From VFMC01 sp050248155 (GTDB taxonomy: Bacteria; Actinomycetota; Acidimicrobiia; Acidimicrobiales; Ilumatobacteraceae), in assembly GCA_050248155.1 (NCBI GenBank), contig JBFWSW010000002.1, positions 1 to 64,000 on the forward strand: a DNA stretch of 64,000 nucleotides, given 5' to 3'. The translations under genes and the position numbers were made by a program. A model generated the notes under the pieces. It made no database searches, was not told where the DNA came from, and saw nothing but the letters and a program-made list of their open reading frames with translations. Shown one piece after another: positions 1-8,040 of the stretch (positions are counted from its first letter, which is position 1; the number at the start of each line of letters is the position of its first letter).

Positions 1-2
1 CA

Positions 3-104
3 ACTGCGATCCGCCTCGGCGGCGGCATCATTGCGACGCACGATCCCTCCGATCTCAAGGCACTCGCCGCCAACCATCCGAACGTGGTCGTTCTCCAGAT
101 CTGA
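3..104 (+). CDS. C-terminal end of a PIN-domain (VapC-like) toxin, cut by the window edge
   Basis: Only 33 C-terminal residues are present before the TGA at 102-104. The stretch IRLGGGIIATHDPSDLKALA resembles the last part of PIN ribonuclease toxins, where a conserved aspartate (here in THDPSDL) completes the acidic metal site and a short strand (VVVLQI) ends the protein. The start and the first catalytic acidic residues lie outside the window, so the call rests on a short tail. An antitoxin gene would be expected just upstream. It sits next to a tRNA fragment, a place where toxin-antitoxin genes of mobile elements are often found; that link is inference. Confidence 0.5.
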   Translation, partial: TAIRLGGGIIATHDPSDLKALAANHPNVVVLQI

Positions 105-112
105 GCCCGGGG

Positions 113-131
113 TGTGCACACGATGTGCACA
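113..131. repeat. Tandem TGTGCACA palindromes, 11 bp apart
   Basis: The 8-bp palindrome TGTGCACA occurs at 113-120 and again at 124-131, separated by CGA, so the two copies repeat with an 11-bp period, about one helical turn. Together they also form a longer inverted repeat. They follow the PIN-like gene directly. They may be a regulator site or part of a 3' hairpin; there is no gene just downstream that clearly uses them. Confidence 0.4.
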
Positions 132-243
132 GAACTGGACGACACGGCGCACCACGGGAGCGCACTGGACGGACGGCACGGACGGAAGGTCCAGATCGGG
201 GACGACTCGACGGACGGAGGAGCACCAGACGGATGGTTTGGAG

Positions 244-298
244 CGGTCTTAAACCCCCTGGCCGAAAGGCCGTGTGGGTTCGAACCCCACCCCGGGCA
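244..298 (+). other. 3' fragment of a tRNA-Leu gene, candidate attachment-site scar
   Basis: Bases 274-290 form a perfect T arm (stem GTGGG/CCCAC, loop TTCGAAC), followed by the acceptor strand CCCGGGC at 291-297 and discriminator A298. Just before it is a tRNA-Leu-type long variable arm (TGGCCGAAAGGCCGT) and a TCTTAAA stretch like a UAA anticodon loop. No D arm or 5' acceptor strand lies at the normal distance. GCCCGGG does occur at 105-111, but 194 bases from the 3' end is far too long for a tRNA. Integrases commonly recombine in the anticodon-to-3' part of tRNA genes, which would leave exactly such a fragment. A decayed tRNA gene is the alternative. Confidence 0.6.
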
Positions 299-1575
299 CT
301 GATCTACCCAGGTCGGCCTGCGGTCTGGCGCGCTCCACCCAGGTGCACCACCCGAAACGTGTCCAGTATCTCGAGGACCACCGGTGCGATCCGACGTTCC
401 AGCACGACTTGATAGTAGACGACCTGTTGCCGCCCGCAGGCGGGAGCAGCGTCACGCTCGACGATGAGGCACTGTTGCTGCGCGCACGCGACGACGCTGT
501 CGGTTTCGTCGCATCGCTCGATCGGCCGGCACGGATCGACGAGATCCAGCGGACGGGCGAGGGTCTCCTGCTCGCCGTCAAGGCCGCTGCAGACGTCGAT
601 CGGCGGCGTGGGCAGTTCCTCCTGACCGGCTCGGCCGGCTCGATCTCGGTCGGCCGTAGCGTCGAGACACTCGCCGGTCGCGTCGGCCGCGCGGTGCTGT
701 GGCCGCTCTCTCAGGGCGAGCAACGCGGTGAGTCCGAGGCGTTCCTCGACCGCCTTGCGATGCCCGACTCGTGGCCGCCGCCGAGCAGTTGGAGATCACC
801 GGTACGCGACGACGTCCTCGCAGCGGTCGTCCTGGGTGGCTTCCCGGAAGTCGTCACCGAATCGCTGACGTCGCGCTCACGCTCGCGGTGGTTCGAGTCG
901 TACAGCGGCGAGACCATCGACAGGGAAGCCGTCCGATCGCTCGTCGACCGGACACCCTGGCCAGAACTGCGACGCTTCCTGCGTGTTCTCGCAGCGCGCA
1001 GCGGCCGTGAGCTCGTGATGACCGACCTCGCTCGCGACGTCGGTATCAGCCGGATCACCGCGACCCGATACCTCGCACTCCTCGAGGCTCTCTACCTCGC
1101 ACACCTGCAGCCGGCCTGGGCGACGAACGCAATGACACGGGCGAAGCGCGCGTCCAAGATCCACCTCATCGACACTGGCCTCGCGACGTCGCTGCTCGGT
1201 CTCGGCGAACGCGAACTCGGCACGCTCGAGCGCGATCGCGAGTTCGGGTTCTTGCTGGAGAGCTTCGTCGTGACCGAACTGTGCAAGCAGGCGAGTTGGC
1301 ACGACGATGCCGTCGACATCCTGCACTTCCGTGACCGCAACGGGCCCGAGGTCGACATCATCGTCGAACAACGAACGACCGGCGCCGTAGCCGCCGTCGA
1401 GGTGAAGGCGTCGACGACGCCGCGCGTCGAACATGCGCGGCACCTCTCGTTGCTGCGGGATCGGCTCGGCGACGCGTTCACGGTCGGGGTGGTGATGCAC
1501 CTCGGCTCAGCCGTCCTTCCATTGGGCGACCGGCTGTGGGCCGTCCCGGTGCCGGCGCTCTGGACGCCGTGGTGA
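274..1575 (+). pseudogene. 5'-truncated ATPase of the DUF4143 (AAA plus nuclease-like C-terminus) family
   Basis: The frame is open from inside the tRNA fragment, but family homology starts only near base 450 (VTLDDEALL). Visible parts in order: Walker B-like RIDEIQ followed by LLLAVK, the LLTGSAG segment, a winged helix (MTDLARDVGISRITATRYL), then the DUF4143 module with DTGLATSLL and a PD-(D/E)xK-like pair EVDIIVE and VEVKAS. The N-terminal P-loop (GxxxxGKT), present in intact members, is missing and no ribosome site precedes a good start. I read it as a remnant cut at its 5' end by the event that left the tRNA fragment. A shortened but expressed protein starting at a TTG near 409-427 cannot be excluded. 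Confidence 0.7.
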
Positions 1576-1606
1576 CTCAAGTGTGGCTGGATCGATGACG
1601 TGAGCG

Positions 1607-1626
1607 GGGCGTCCAGCGTGACGCCC
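1607..1626. terminator. Possible bidirectional terminator hairpin
   Basis: GGGCGTC (1607-1613), loop CAGCGT and GACGCCC (1620-1626) form a perfect 7-bp GC stem in the short gap between two converging genes. There is no T-run, as is usual in high-GC actinomycetes. Confidence 0.4.
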
Positions 1627-1667
1627 GTCCCTCGTGGCTGCTGCGGCGTCAGATCACCGTCGACCAA

Positions 1668-3320
1668 TCACACGCTGGTGGCCGATCGGCGGTCGGCTGA
1701 TCGGACGGTGATGGTGAGTGGGCCGCCAGAGGTGGCGGTGTGGTGCCAGACGTTGTTCGTCGGTGTGATGATCTGCCCGTCGATCTCGATGGCGACCACG
1801 TCGTCGGGCACGATGCCGACGAGTTCGACCGGGCCGTCACCGTTCTCGAAGGCGCCGTAGGCGAGGCCGGTCGCGAGTAGGCCACGTCCGACACATCCAG
1901 TGGCCGTGGCGCCGGGGATCTCCATCACGAAGCACACACCCGGTTGATCCACCGTTGGGTCGACGGAACCACCCGTCGCTGTCTCCAAACTGACCGTCAG
2001 CCCACCATCTCGATACGCCGACGGGGTTCCTGCGGGCGAGACTGCGGAAACGGTGGGGTCGAACAGCTCCGCCTGGTCCCAGGACGTCGGCAACGGGAAT
2101 GCCGCCATGGCTGCCGTGACTTCGGCGTCGACCACAGCTCGCTGCGAGGCGCCAGGGTCAGCGGTGTCGGTCTGGTCGGTGCGACGCTGGCAGCGGGCGT
2201 AGTTGAACCGGTCGGTCGACGTGGCGCACTTCGTGACGGCGTCGACTCGCGGCTCGACGAGATCGATGAAGACGCAGAGCGTGCCCGAATATGCGTGTGA
2301 CGGGCCGGAGGTCGGGTCGACCCGGAGGATCTTCGTGCCGTAGCCGCTGTCGCACAGGTGCATGCCGTAGCCCGACGTCGTGGCCGGCGGATAGCTGACG
2401 TTCGCCTCGGGCCACATCGGGAGCGCATCGTCGGTCGTTGCATAGTCGAGCGGCCCGTACGGGACGTCAACGTCGGTGCGGTTCGCATCCGGTGCTCCCG
2501 GAACCGAGCCGGGCACCGTCGCAGGTGGCGCCGAATCGTCCCTGAACGCAGCGCCGACCGCGGTGATCGCCCGCCCGTTCGCATCGCGGCCGACCGCCAG
2601 CGCGCTGACCAAGTCCTCCACCCGAGCGCCCGGGAAGACGACTCGGCCGGACAGGTCGGTGCTTTCCCTGGTCGTGCCATCCGAGAGCCGGATGACAACC
2701 GAGCCGGACTCGGCACTGGCACCGATCGGCACCGTCAGCACGACGTCTCCGGGCTGCTCGGCCGACGCGCTCATGGGGTCACCGATCTGCACGAACCCCC
2801 ACCCCTCCGGAGAGGGGATCGCAACGAGCGCGACGCTGGCGTCAGGCGTCGAGCTGGCGAGGGTGAACACCTGCGGTTCGGACGACTCGCTCACGTTGCC
2901 GTCGACCTCCCAGGTCTCCCACGTCAGCACTTCGGTCGCGAACGCTCGAACGAGATCGTTCAACGTTGCGAAGTTGCGGGGTGGGGCGGGCCATACGAAC
3001 TGTCCGAAGACGACTCGGCCCGCTGCTGTTCCCGTGGTCGGCGGCGGCTTGGTCGCAGCGGGTGCAGATCCATTCCGTTCCACCCAGACCAGCGCGCCGA
3101 CGACCCCGACCACGAGCAGCACCCAGACTGCAGCGATGCTCAACCGCCGAGACGATGGGCGCGAACCGATGGCGAGGAGGTCACCAGTCGGATGCGCGGG
3201 CTCATCGACGGGAACCGGCGGCATCACGCGACCACGAACCTCCTCGACAGTGATGTCGTCCACGACCTCGTCGAAGGCTGCGGCGAGCTGACGGATCTGT
3301 TCACGTACGGCCGTTGACAT
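1668..3320 (-). CDS. Single-pass membrane protein linked to a sigma factor, possible anti-sigma protein
   Basis: The 550-residue product has a cytoplasmic N-terminus of about 60 residues, one hydrophobic span at about 62-80 (IAAVWVLLVVGVVGALVWV), a Pro/Thr-rich linker and a large extracytoplasmic part of about 450 residues that contains several Cys. Its start overlaps the 3' end of the sigma-factor gene (3301-3320), so the two are translationally coupled. Topology and coupling fit a membrane sensor or anti-sigma factor. However, no ZAS zinc motif (HxxxCxxC) is visible, and the outer domain is not one I recognise. The role is inferred only from position. Confidence 0.65.
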   Translation of the reverse strand: MSTAVREQIRQLAAAFDEVVDDITVEEVRGRVMPPVPVDEPAHPTGDLLAIGSRPSSRRLSIAAVWVLLVVGVVGALVWVERNGSAPAATKPPPTTGTAAGRVVFGQFVWPAPPRNFATLNDLVRAFATEVLTWETWEVDGNVSESSEPQVFTLASSTPDASVALVAIPSPEGWGFVQIGDPMSASAEQPGDVVLTVPIGASAESGSVVIRLSDGTTRESTDLSGRVVFPGARVEDLVSALAVGRDANGRAITAVGAAFRDDSAPPATVPGSVPGAPDANRTDVDVPYGPLDYATTDDALPMWPEANVSYPPATTSGYGMHLCDSGYGTKILRVDPTSGPSHAYSGTLCVFIDLVEPRVDAVTKCATSTDRFNYARCQRRTDQTDTADPGASQRAVVDAEVTAAMAAFPLPTSWDQAELFDPTVSAVSPAGTPSAYRDGGLTVSLETATGGSVDPTVDQPGVCFVMEIPGATATGCVGRGLLATGLAYGAFENGDGPVELVGIVPDDVVAIEIDGQIITPTNNVWHHTATSGGPLTITVRSADRRSATSV

Positions 3321-3792
3321 CGCTGACCTCCAGGTCGTCTCGAAGGCGGTTGATCGCCCGGTTCAAGTAGTCCCGAACGGTCGACGCGTTGACACCGAGC
3401 AGGCGCGCCACCTCGGCCTGGCGCCAGCCGTAGCCGTGCACGAGCACGACCACGGTCCGCTGCTGCTCGGACAGTCGGGCCAGTGCCGGCAGAAGACCCG
3501 GCTCGACATCCGGGAACCGGGTGTCGAGGATCTCGGCGAGTCGCGCAGGGACGGGTCGGGGCAGGAACCGACGGGTTGCAGATTGTCCGACCCGGTAGAG
3601 ATAGCCCACCGGATGATCGACGTCCGCCAGCCGGTCCCAGTGCTCCCACGCCCAGCTCAGTGCGTCGACTGTCGCCTCGCGCCCGTCAACCGGCCCGTAC
3701 GTCGCGATGAGCGCCTGCAGGAGCGCCGGCCTCACGCGTTCGACGAATGCCTCGAAGCCATCGCGGCCAGGCGGTCGGTCGAACACTCCCAT
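3301..3792 (-). CDS. ECF-type RNA polymerase sigma factor, SigE/SACE-like
   Basis: A 163-residue protein with a sigma-70 region 2 (about residues 10-75, including ALSWAWEHW and VGYLYRVGQSATRR) and a region 4 helix-turn-helix (LSEQQRTVVVLVHGYGWRQAEVA then LLGVNASTVRDYLNRAINRL in sequence). The start is the ATG at 3792, where homology to small ECF factors begins; the upstream open frame does not look coding. It directs RNA polymerase to alternative promoters and is probably controlled by the overlapping membrane protein. Its targets cannot be read from this window. Confidence 0.8.
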   Translation of the reverse strand: MGVFDRPPGRDGFEAFVERVRPALLQALIATYGPVDGREATVDALSWAWEHWDRLADVDHPVGYLYRVGQSATRRFLPRPVPARLAEILDTRFPDVEPGLLPALARLSEQQRTVVVLVHGYGWRQAEVARLLGVNASTVRDYLNRAINRLRDDLEVSDVNGRT

Positions 3793-3952
3793 CAACCGTA
3801 CGACCCGCCAGCGAGGGAACTCCGCGGCAGCGCGAGGTCGAGGTCGAAGCCGAGGCATCGCCGCCACAGCCGAGGACCGGTCTTTCTCCTCTGGTGAGGA
3901 CGGGCGGCAGTGTCCAGAGTTGGGCTCGGAGGCCGAGAACAGGGAGACGCTC

Positions 3953-4219
3953 ATGGAATCGCATCCGATCTGGCAGCTCGAGATCGTCTTCACGGAGGAC
4001 GATCGCGTCACCCGCGCCGATGTCGTGCTCGAGGTGGCGGGGAAGCACCACCACGGCTGGGGGAGGGCCAAGCGCAACCCGGATGACCGGGACGTGCCGG
4101 TGATCGGCGAGGAGCTCGCCGCGGCTCGAGCACTGATCCGGCTCGCCCATCAGTTGCTGGGCGCTGCGGAGGACGACATCGAGGAGATCGAGCACCACCC
4201 CGTGCGGCTGCACGTGTGA
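3953..4219 (+). CDS. DUF1876 domain protein
   Basis: This 88-residue protein matches the small actinobacterial DUF1876 family along its whole length. Diagnostic stretches are a WQLEIVFTED start, GRAKRNPDDRDVPVIGEELA and the ending LAHQLLGAAEDDIEEIE. The family has a compact alpha/beta fold and no established biochemical role; it is often seen with stress-response genes. The ATG at 3953 has an AGGGAG ribosome site seven bases upstream. It is divergent from the sigma-factor gene, and its stop overlaps the GTG of the next gene (GTGA), so the two are probably one transcript. Confidence 0.8.
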   Translation: MESHPIWQLEIVFTEDDRVTRADVVLEVAGKHHHGWGRAKRNPDDRDVPVIGEELAAARALIRLAHQLLGAAEDDIEEIEHHPVRLHV

Positions 4220-4905
4220 ACGCCGAGCGCGGCGCAGGCCGACACATCGCACTCGTCGCGCACCGGGTCGGCAACGATCCCGCGGGCGCGGGCTCGGCGT
4301 GCCCGCCCGCCGATGCCGTGGAGCTCGACGTCCACCTCTTCCGGCGACGGCTCGAGGTGCGCCACGCCAAGGTGCTGTGGCCCACCGGCGTGCGGTGGGA
4401 TCGTTGGGAGCTCATGCCACGGCGTGCGCCGCGCCCGACGTTCGGAGACGTGCTCGCAGCGGTGGATCCCTCCGTTCCGCTCTGGATCGACCTGAAGGGG
4501 TTCGACCGTCGGCTCACGTCGAAGGTGCTGGCGGCAGTCGGTGACCGGCCGGCGACCACCGTGTCGTCACGGTCCTGGTGGATCCTTCCCTCGCCAGGGC
4601 AGGTGCCGGGTGTGCGGGTCGTCCACTCGATCGGCAGCCGGCTCCAGCTGCGGATGCTCCGGAGTCGCGGTTCGCCGGTGGAGGGCGTCGCGATCGCCGA
4701 GCGGCTGGTGACAGCGTCGGTGATGGGTGCGCTGCGCGCCGTCAGCCCGCTCGTGTACGTATGGGGTGTGCACGACGCAGCTCGGGGCTGCGAACTGTGC
4801 GCGCTCGGCGTCGACGGGCTGATCGTCGACGGCGCGGACGTGCTCGCCGAGCTCGCGAGCAGGTTGAAGACTTCTGGGTCGGACGAGACCGAAACGGGTG
4901 AGTGA
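4216..4905 (+). CDS. Glycerophosphodiester phosphodiesterase-like protein
   Basis: The 229-residue product shows the GDPD TIM-barrel opening: a first strand ending in AHR (residues 15-17) and ELDVHLF (about 37-43), which supply the first general acid/base His and two acidic metal ligands. The next family motif, normally HD, is HA here (VRHAKVLW), so one expected residue is absent. WIDLKG is the next strand. It may hydrolyse glycerophosphodiesters or be a related non-canonical phosphodiesterase. Start is GTG, overlapping the stop of the DUF1876 gene by four bases. There is no signal peptide, so it is likely cytoplasmic. Confidence 0.65.
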   Translation: MNAERGAGRHIALVAHRVGNDPAGAGSACPPADAVELDVHLFRRRLEVRHAKVLWPTGVRWDRWELMPRRAPRPTFGDVLAAVDPSVPLWIDLKGFDRRLTSKVLAAVGDRPATTVSSRSWWILPSPGQVPGVRVVHSIGSRLQLRMLRSRGSPVEGVAIAERLVTASVMGALRAVSPLVYVWGVHDAARGCELCALGVDGLIVDGADVLAELASRLKTSGSDETETGE

Positions 4906-5011
4906 CCCGTAGCCTCACGGCACGCCCGCTCACCATCCACTCACCGCCCGCCACGGGCCGATCGTCCTTCCTGATCTCCGCGCCGCTGCTCGGCATGCGG
5001 CACCCACCATC

Positions 5012-5620
5012 GTGCTCGCCAAGCTCGTGCCGATCGCCCTGTTCGTCGTGCTCCTCGAGTGGACGGGCACGCAGGTGGCGTTGGTCGCCGTGCTGGCCTG
5101 GTCGCTGCTGGTGCTCGGGTATCGGGCGCTGACCGGTGGTCGGCTCCCCGGGCTGGTGCTGCTGGCCGCGGTGACGCTCACCGCGCGCACCATCGGCTCG
5201 CTGCTCACCGGTTCCACGCTGGTGTACTTCGTGCCGCCCGCCCTGACCACGTTCGCGGTGGGGTTGGCCTTCGCCGTCTCGGTGCCGCTCGGCATCCCCC
5301 TGGCTCAGCGACTCGCCAGCGACATCATCCCGTTCGACGAGACCACGGCGGCGCACCCAGTGCTGCGTCGGTTCTTCGTGCGGCTGTCGCTCGTGTGGGC
5401 GGGCGCGAGCATGGTCAACACGGCGGTCACGCTGTGGCTCCTCGCGTCGCAGTCGACTGGCACGTTCGTCGTGGTCAAATCGGTGCTCGGCCCGGCGTCA
5501 GCTGCGGTGGCGATCGGAGGCACCCTCGTCTGGCAGCGAGCAGAGCTCGCGCGCACAGGGACTCGACTCGTCTGGCAGCGCCATGCCGTCGTCCCGGCTG
5601 TGGCACAGCCTCAGCGCTGA
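5012..5620 (+). CDS. VC0807-like multi-pass membrane protein
   Basis: About 202 residues with five or six hydrophobic spans (starting LVPIALFVVLL, VALVAVLAWSLLVLGYRAL, LPGLVLLAAVTL). The order TIGSLLTGSTLVYFVPPAL and the HPVLRRFFVRLSLVWAG segment are typical of the uncharacterised VC0807 family of inner-membrane proteins. No catalytic motif or function is known. The start is a GTG at 5012. Its last about 146 bases overlap the 3' end of the convergent PAP2-like gene. Confidence 0.65.
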   Translation: MLAKLVPIALFVVLLEWTGTQVALVAVLAWSLLVLGYRALTGGRLPGLVLLAAVTLTARTIGSLLTGSTLVYFVPPALTTFAVGLAFAVSVPLGIPLAQRLASDIIPFDETTAAHPVLRRFFVRLSLVWAGASMVNTAVTLWLLASQSTGTFVVVKSVLGPASAAVAIGGTLVWQRAELARTGTRLVWQRHAVVPAVAQPQR

Positions 5621-6356
5621 CGATGGCATCCGCACGCTCGATGGCCGACTGACCGCCGTCCGCCTCGGACCGCGGCTCCTGCCGGTCGGGCTCCACCCCG
5701 GACAGCCGGTCGGCGACGAGCAGCCCCAGCAGTGCGAGCGCGCCACCCACCACGACGTCGAGCAGCCAGTGGTTGGCCGTCGCGACGACTGCGACCGCCA
5801 TGGCGACCGGCATGACGACCGCCGCCACCCGCCACACGGCAGAGCGGCCGACGCGGTACCACACGACGCCGACCAGCAGGTTCCACCCGAAGTGCAGGCT
5901 GGGCATCGCTGCGTAGCGGTTCACGAAGGCCGGAGGCTGCAGGACTCGGTACGACTCGGAGCGGACGGTGACCGTGTCGAGGAAGCCGAGGTCGGCGAGC
6001 CGTGGTGGCGTGACGGGGAACGTCGCGAAGATCACCAGGCCGATCACACCCGAGACGATCATCGCGTTGCGCAGCGCGAGGTACGCGTGCCGCTTCAGCC
6101 AGCCGAGCCAGATCAACGTGCCGATCAGGATCGGCCAGTGCGCCCAGATGTACACCCAGTTCACGAGATTCGTCGACCAGTCGGCCCTGGTGAAGGCGTC
6201 CTGGACGCGTTGCTCGAGGTCCAACCCCACGGCTCGCTCGATGTCGATGAGCCGAATCGCGTTGCGCCGGGCCGAGTCGGGGTCACCCTCGGTCAGACCC
6301 CGCACACCGAAGTAGCCGATGACGGCGCCGGTGACCAGCGCCAACTGTGCCGCCAT
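5475..6356 (-). CDS. PAP2-superfamily membrane phosphatase / inositolphosphotransferase-like protein
   Basis: This 293-residue protein has several membrane spans and a split PAP2 motif: AAMPSLHFGW (the PSxH part, giving a catalytic His) and, further on, HWLLDVVVGG (the HxxxD-type part). The layout resembles the Aur1/Ipt1-like branch that handles phosphatidylinositol-type headgroups at the membrane. ATG 6356 was chosen over GTG 6380 because GAGAGAGG lies upstream at good spacing. The last about 65 residues are Arg/Ala-rich, not family-like, and encoded opposite the VC0807-like gene, so the 3' end may be a read-through extension or reflect a sequence error. Confidence 0.75.
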   Translation of the reverse strand: MAAQLALVTGAVIGYFGVRGLTEGDPDSARRNAIRLIDIERAVGLDLEQRVQDAFTRADWSTNLVNWVYIWAHWPILIGTLIWLGWLKRHAYLALRNAMIVSGVIGLVIFATFPVTPPRLADLGFLDTVTVRSESYRVLQPPAFVNRYAAMPSLHFGWNLLVGVVWYRVGRSAVWRVAAVVMPVAMAVAVVATANHWLLDVVVGGALALLGLLVADRLSGVEPDRQEPRSEADGGQSAIERADAIVSAEAVPQPGRRHGAARRVESLCARALLAARRGCLRSPPQLTPGRAPI

Positions 6357-6501
6357 GAAGCGAAGCCTCTCTCGAAGCACGTCTTGATGGTGACCGGTGC
6401 GGCCCCGTCGCCACCAGAGGCCTTGGCCCTGAAGTCGCCGAGCCGATGCTCCGTCTGGTCGAGAAGCGTCGGCCCGTCGTTGGACGCCGTCGCGGGTCCG
6501 G

Positions 6502-7194
6502 TCAGCGCGAGCCGACCAGGCGGTCGCGGCCGGGGAGCGCATCATCCAGCGGCGTCGGCTCCGCTCCGCGGCCGCGGGTGACGAACAGCCCACCCAAGGC
6601 GAGGGCGACGAGCAGTGCACCCGGCACGGCGAACATCCATGTGAACACCCGGAAGTCGGGAAGGCTCGCCACCGACTCGTAGTTGGTGCGCTGTTCCTGC
6701 ATCGTGGTGACGAGGGGCTCGTAGTGCTCGAGGCCGGCGGGCACGGCCTGGAAGATCTCGACGTTCTCACCCATCAACCCGAGCAGGCCACCGAAGTCCT
6801 GCTGCATCTGCGGCAGGCCCTGCAGCGTCTGGCTCATCGCCGGGAACTCCGTCTCCAGGTACTGCTGCACCTCTTGCTCGCTCATGCCCGTTGCCTGCGC
6901 GAGCTTCGGCACGAGTTGCTGCGACTCGGCCCCGAGGCTCGCGAACCCGGCGAGGTACGCGTTGAACTTGTCGACGTTCTCCTGGCTCATCGCGGGAACG
7001 ACGCCGCCGAGCGGAACGAACACGTCGTTGTAGTAGTCGGCGGTCTGCTGGACGTTCTGCTCCTCCATGATCGGCGCGAATGCATCGATCATGTGCTCGC
7101 CGTCAGCCGACTTGCCGGGCAGTCCGATCGCGAACGGCGCCGCGATCATCAGCACGCCGATCACGAGGACTCCCCACATCAGTTTGCGGCACAT
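6502..7194 (-). CDS. Two-span membrane protein with an extracytoplasmic helical domain
   Basis: I do not recognise the family by name. The 230-residue product has a hydrophobic span near the N-terminus (residues about 5-25, LMWGVLVIGVLMIAAPFAIG) and one near the C-terminus (about 190-212, VFTWMFAVPGALLVALALGG). Between them are some 160 residues rich in Gln, Met and Glu (EEQNVQQTADYYNDVF, SEQEVQQYLETEF) that look helical and should face outside. ATG 7194 directly precedes the first span. Similar two-anchor proteins of unknown role are common in mycobacteria and relatives. It may share a transcript with the PAP2-like gene downstream. Confidence 0.6.
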   Translation of the reverse strand: MCRKLMWGVLVIGVLMIAAPFAIGLPGKSADGEHMIDAFAPIMEEQNVQQTADYYNDVFVPLGGVVPAMSQENVDKFNAYLAGFASLGAESQQLVPKLAQATGMSEQEVQQYLETEFPAMSQTLQGLPQMQQDFGGLLGLMGENVEIFQAVPAGLEHYEPLVTTMQEQRTNYESVASLPDFRVFTWMFAVPGALLVALALGGLFVTRGRGAEPTPLDDALPGRDRLVGSR

Positions 7195-7378
7195 GGTCAC
7201 ACCGTCCTTCCGTGCGCGCACCGTTGCGCCGCACATCGTGATCGTGCGTCGGTCCACTGCAACTGCGACATGGGCTTTGGTCCCGACCTCCGATGTCATC
7301 CGCGCGAAGACCGGCCGCTGCATCGCGGGGCAGGAAGATCGCCGAGGACTCTTCGTCGTGGCATTCGACGTCGACTCA

Positions 7379-7391
7379 GACATGTCATGTC
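7379..7391. promoter_or_regulatory. Inverted repeat GACATG-T-CATGTC in the monooxygenase promoter region
   Basis: A perfect 6-bp inverted repeat with one central base lies about 100 bases before the flavin-reductase start; a related CGACATGTCG occurs at 7499-7508. It could be the binding site of the LysR regulator encoded downstream. The rest of the 7195-7488 gap shows nothing else I can name. Confidence 0.35.
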
Positions 7392-7488
7392 GGCATGCGT
7401 GCGATCGAAGGAATGTCACTTCCGGATGATCGGGCGCAGCCGTATGTTCGCCCTGGGTTCGTCAATGGGGCTTGCGACTGGAGGGGCA

Positions 7489-8007
7489 ATGCGCAGCACG
7501 ACATGTCGACCGGCGCCAGATGACTTCCGGGCCGCACTGCGGCACGTGATCGCCCCGGTCGCGATCGTCGCCACGCGCGACGGCACACGCACGTGGGGGA
7601 TGACGGTCAGCGCTTTCTCGGTGCTCTGCCTCGACCCGCCGTCGTTCGTGCTGTGCGTGAACGCCGCGACTGCAACGGCAGCGCACGTTCGCGAGCAAGG
7701 CGAGTTGGGGCTCAACATCCTCGCCGACCACCAGTCGGCGATCTCGCAGCGGTGCGCGCGGCCCGGCGAGAGCAAGCACATCGATCCGTCGCTGCTCGTC
7801 GCGCGTGACGACGGCTCCTCCCGTCTGCTGCTGCGGGACACGGTCGCCTCGTTCGAGTGCGACGCCAGGACGCTCGACGTGGACGGGAGCCACCTGCTCG
7901 TGGTGGCGACCGTGCGTCGGGGAAGCGCTGCCGACGCGCAACCGCTGCTGTACGGCTCGGGCACCTATCTGCGCGGTGTGCCACTCGAGCCTGCCGTTAT
8001 CGAATGA
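7489..8007 (+). CDS. Flavin reductase (HpaC-like), partner of the adjacent monooxygenase
   Basis: The 172-residue protein has the flavin-reductase/FMN-binding split-barrel pattern: PDDFRAALRHVIAPVAIVAT, GMTVSAFSVLCLDPPSFVLC, and GELGLNILADHQ. Members reduce FAD or FMN with NAD(P)H and pass it to a monooxygenase. The ATG at 7489 is placed by GAGGGG just upstream; the open frame further 5' overlaps the divergent membrane-protein gene and is not coding. The gene ends 33 bases before an HpaB-type oxygenase, so the two form a classical two-component system. It belongs to a unit separate from the catabolic regulon to the right. Confidence 0.85.
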   Translation: MRSTTCRPAPDDFRAALRHVIAPVAIVATRDGTRTWGMTVSAFSVLCLDPPSFVLCVNAATATAAHVREQGELGLNILADHQSAISQRCARPGESKHIDPSLLVARDDGSSRLLLRDTVASFECDARTLDVDGSHLLVVATVRRGSAADAQPLLYGSGTYLRGVPLEPAVIE

Positions 8008-8040
8008 CCGCTCCCCGACAGGGGCGACGAGGAGGAAGCC

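Noticed and set aside
105..297. A complete tRNA-Leu with an intron, using GCCCGGG at 105-111 as 5' acceptor
   Set aside because: The 5' part lacks the GG of a D loop and the conserved tRNA-Leu D-arm bases; about 195 bases is too short for a usual group I intron, and a 7-base GC match can occur by chance.
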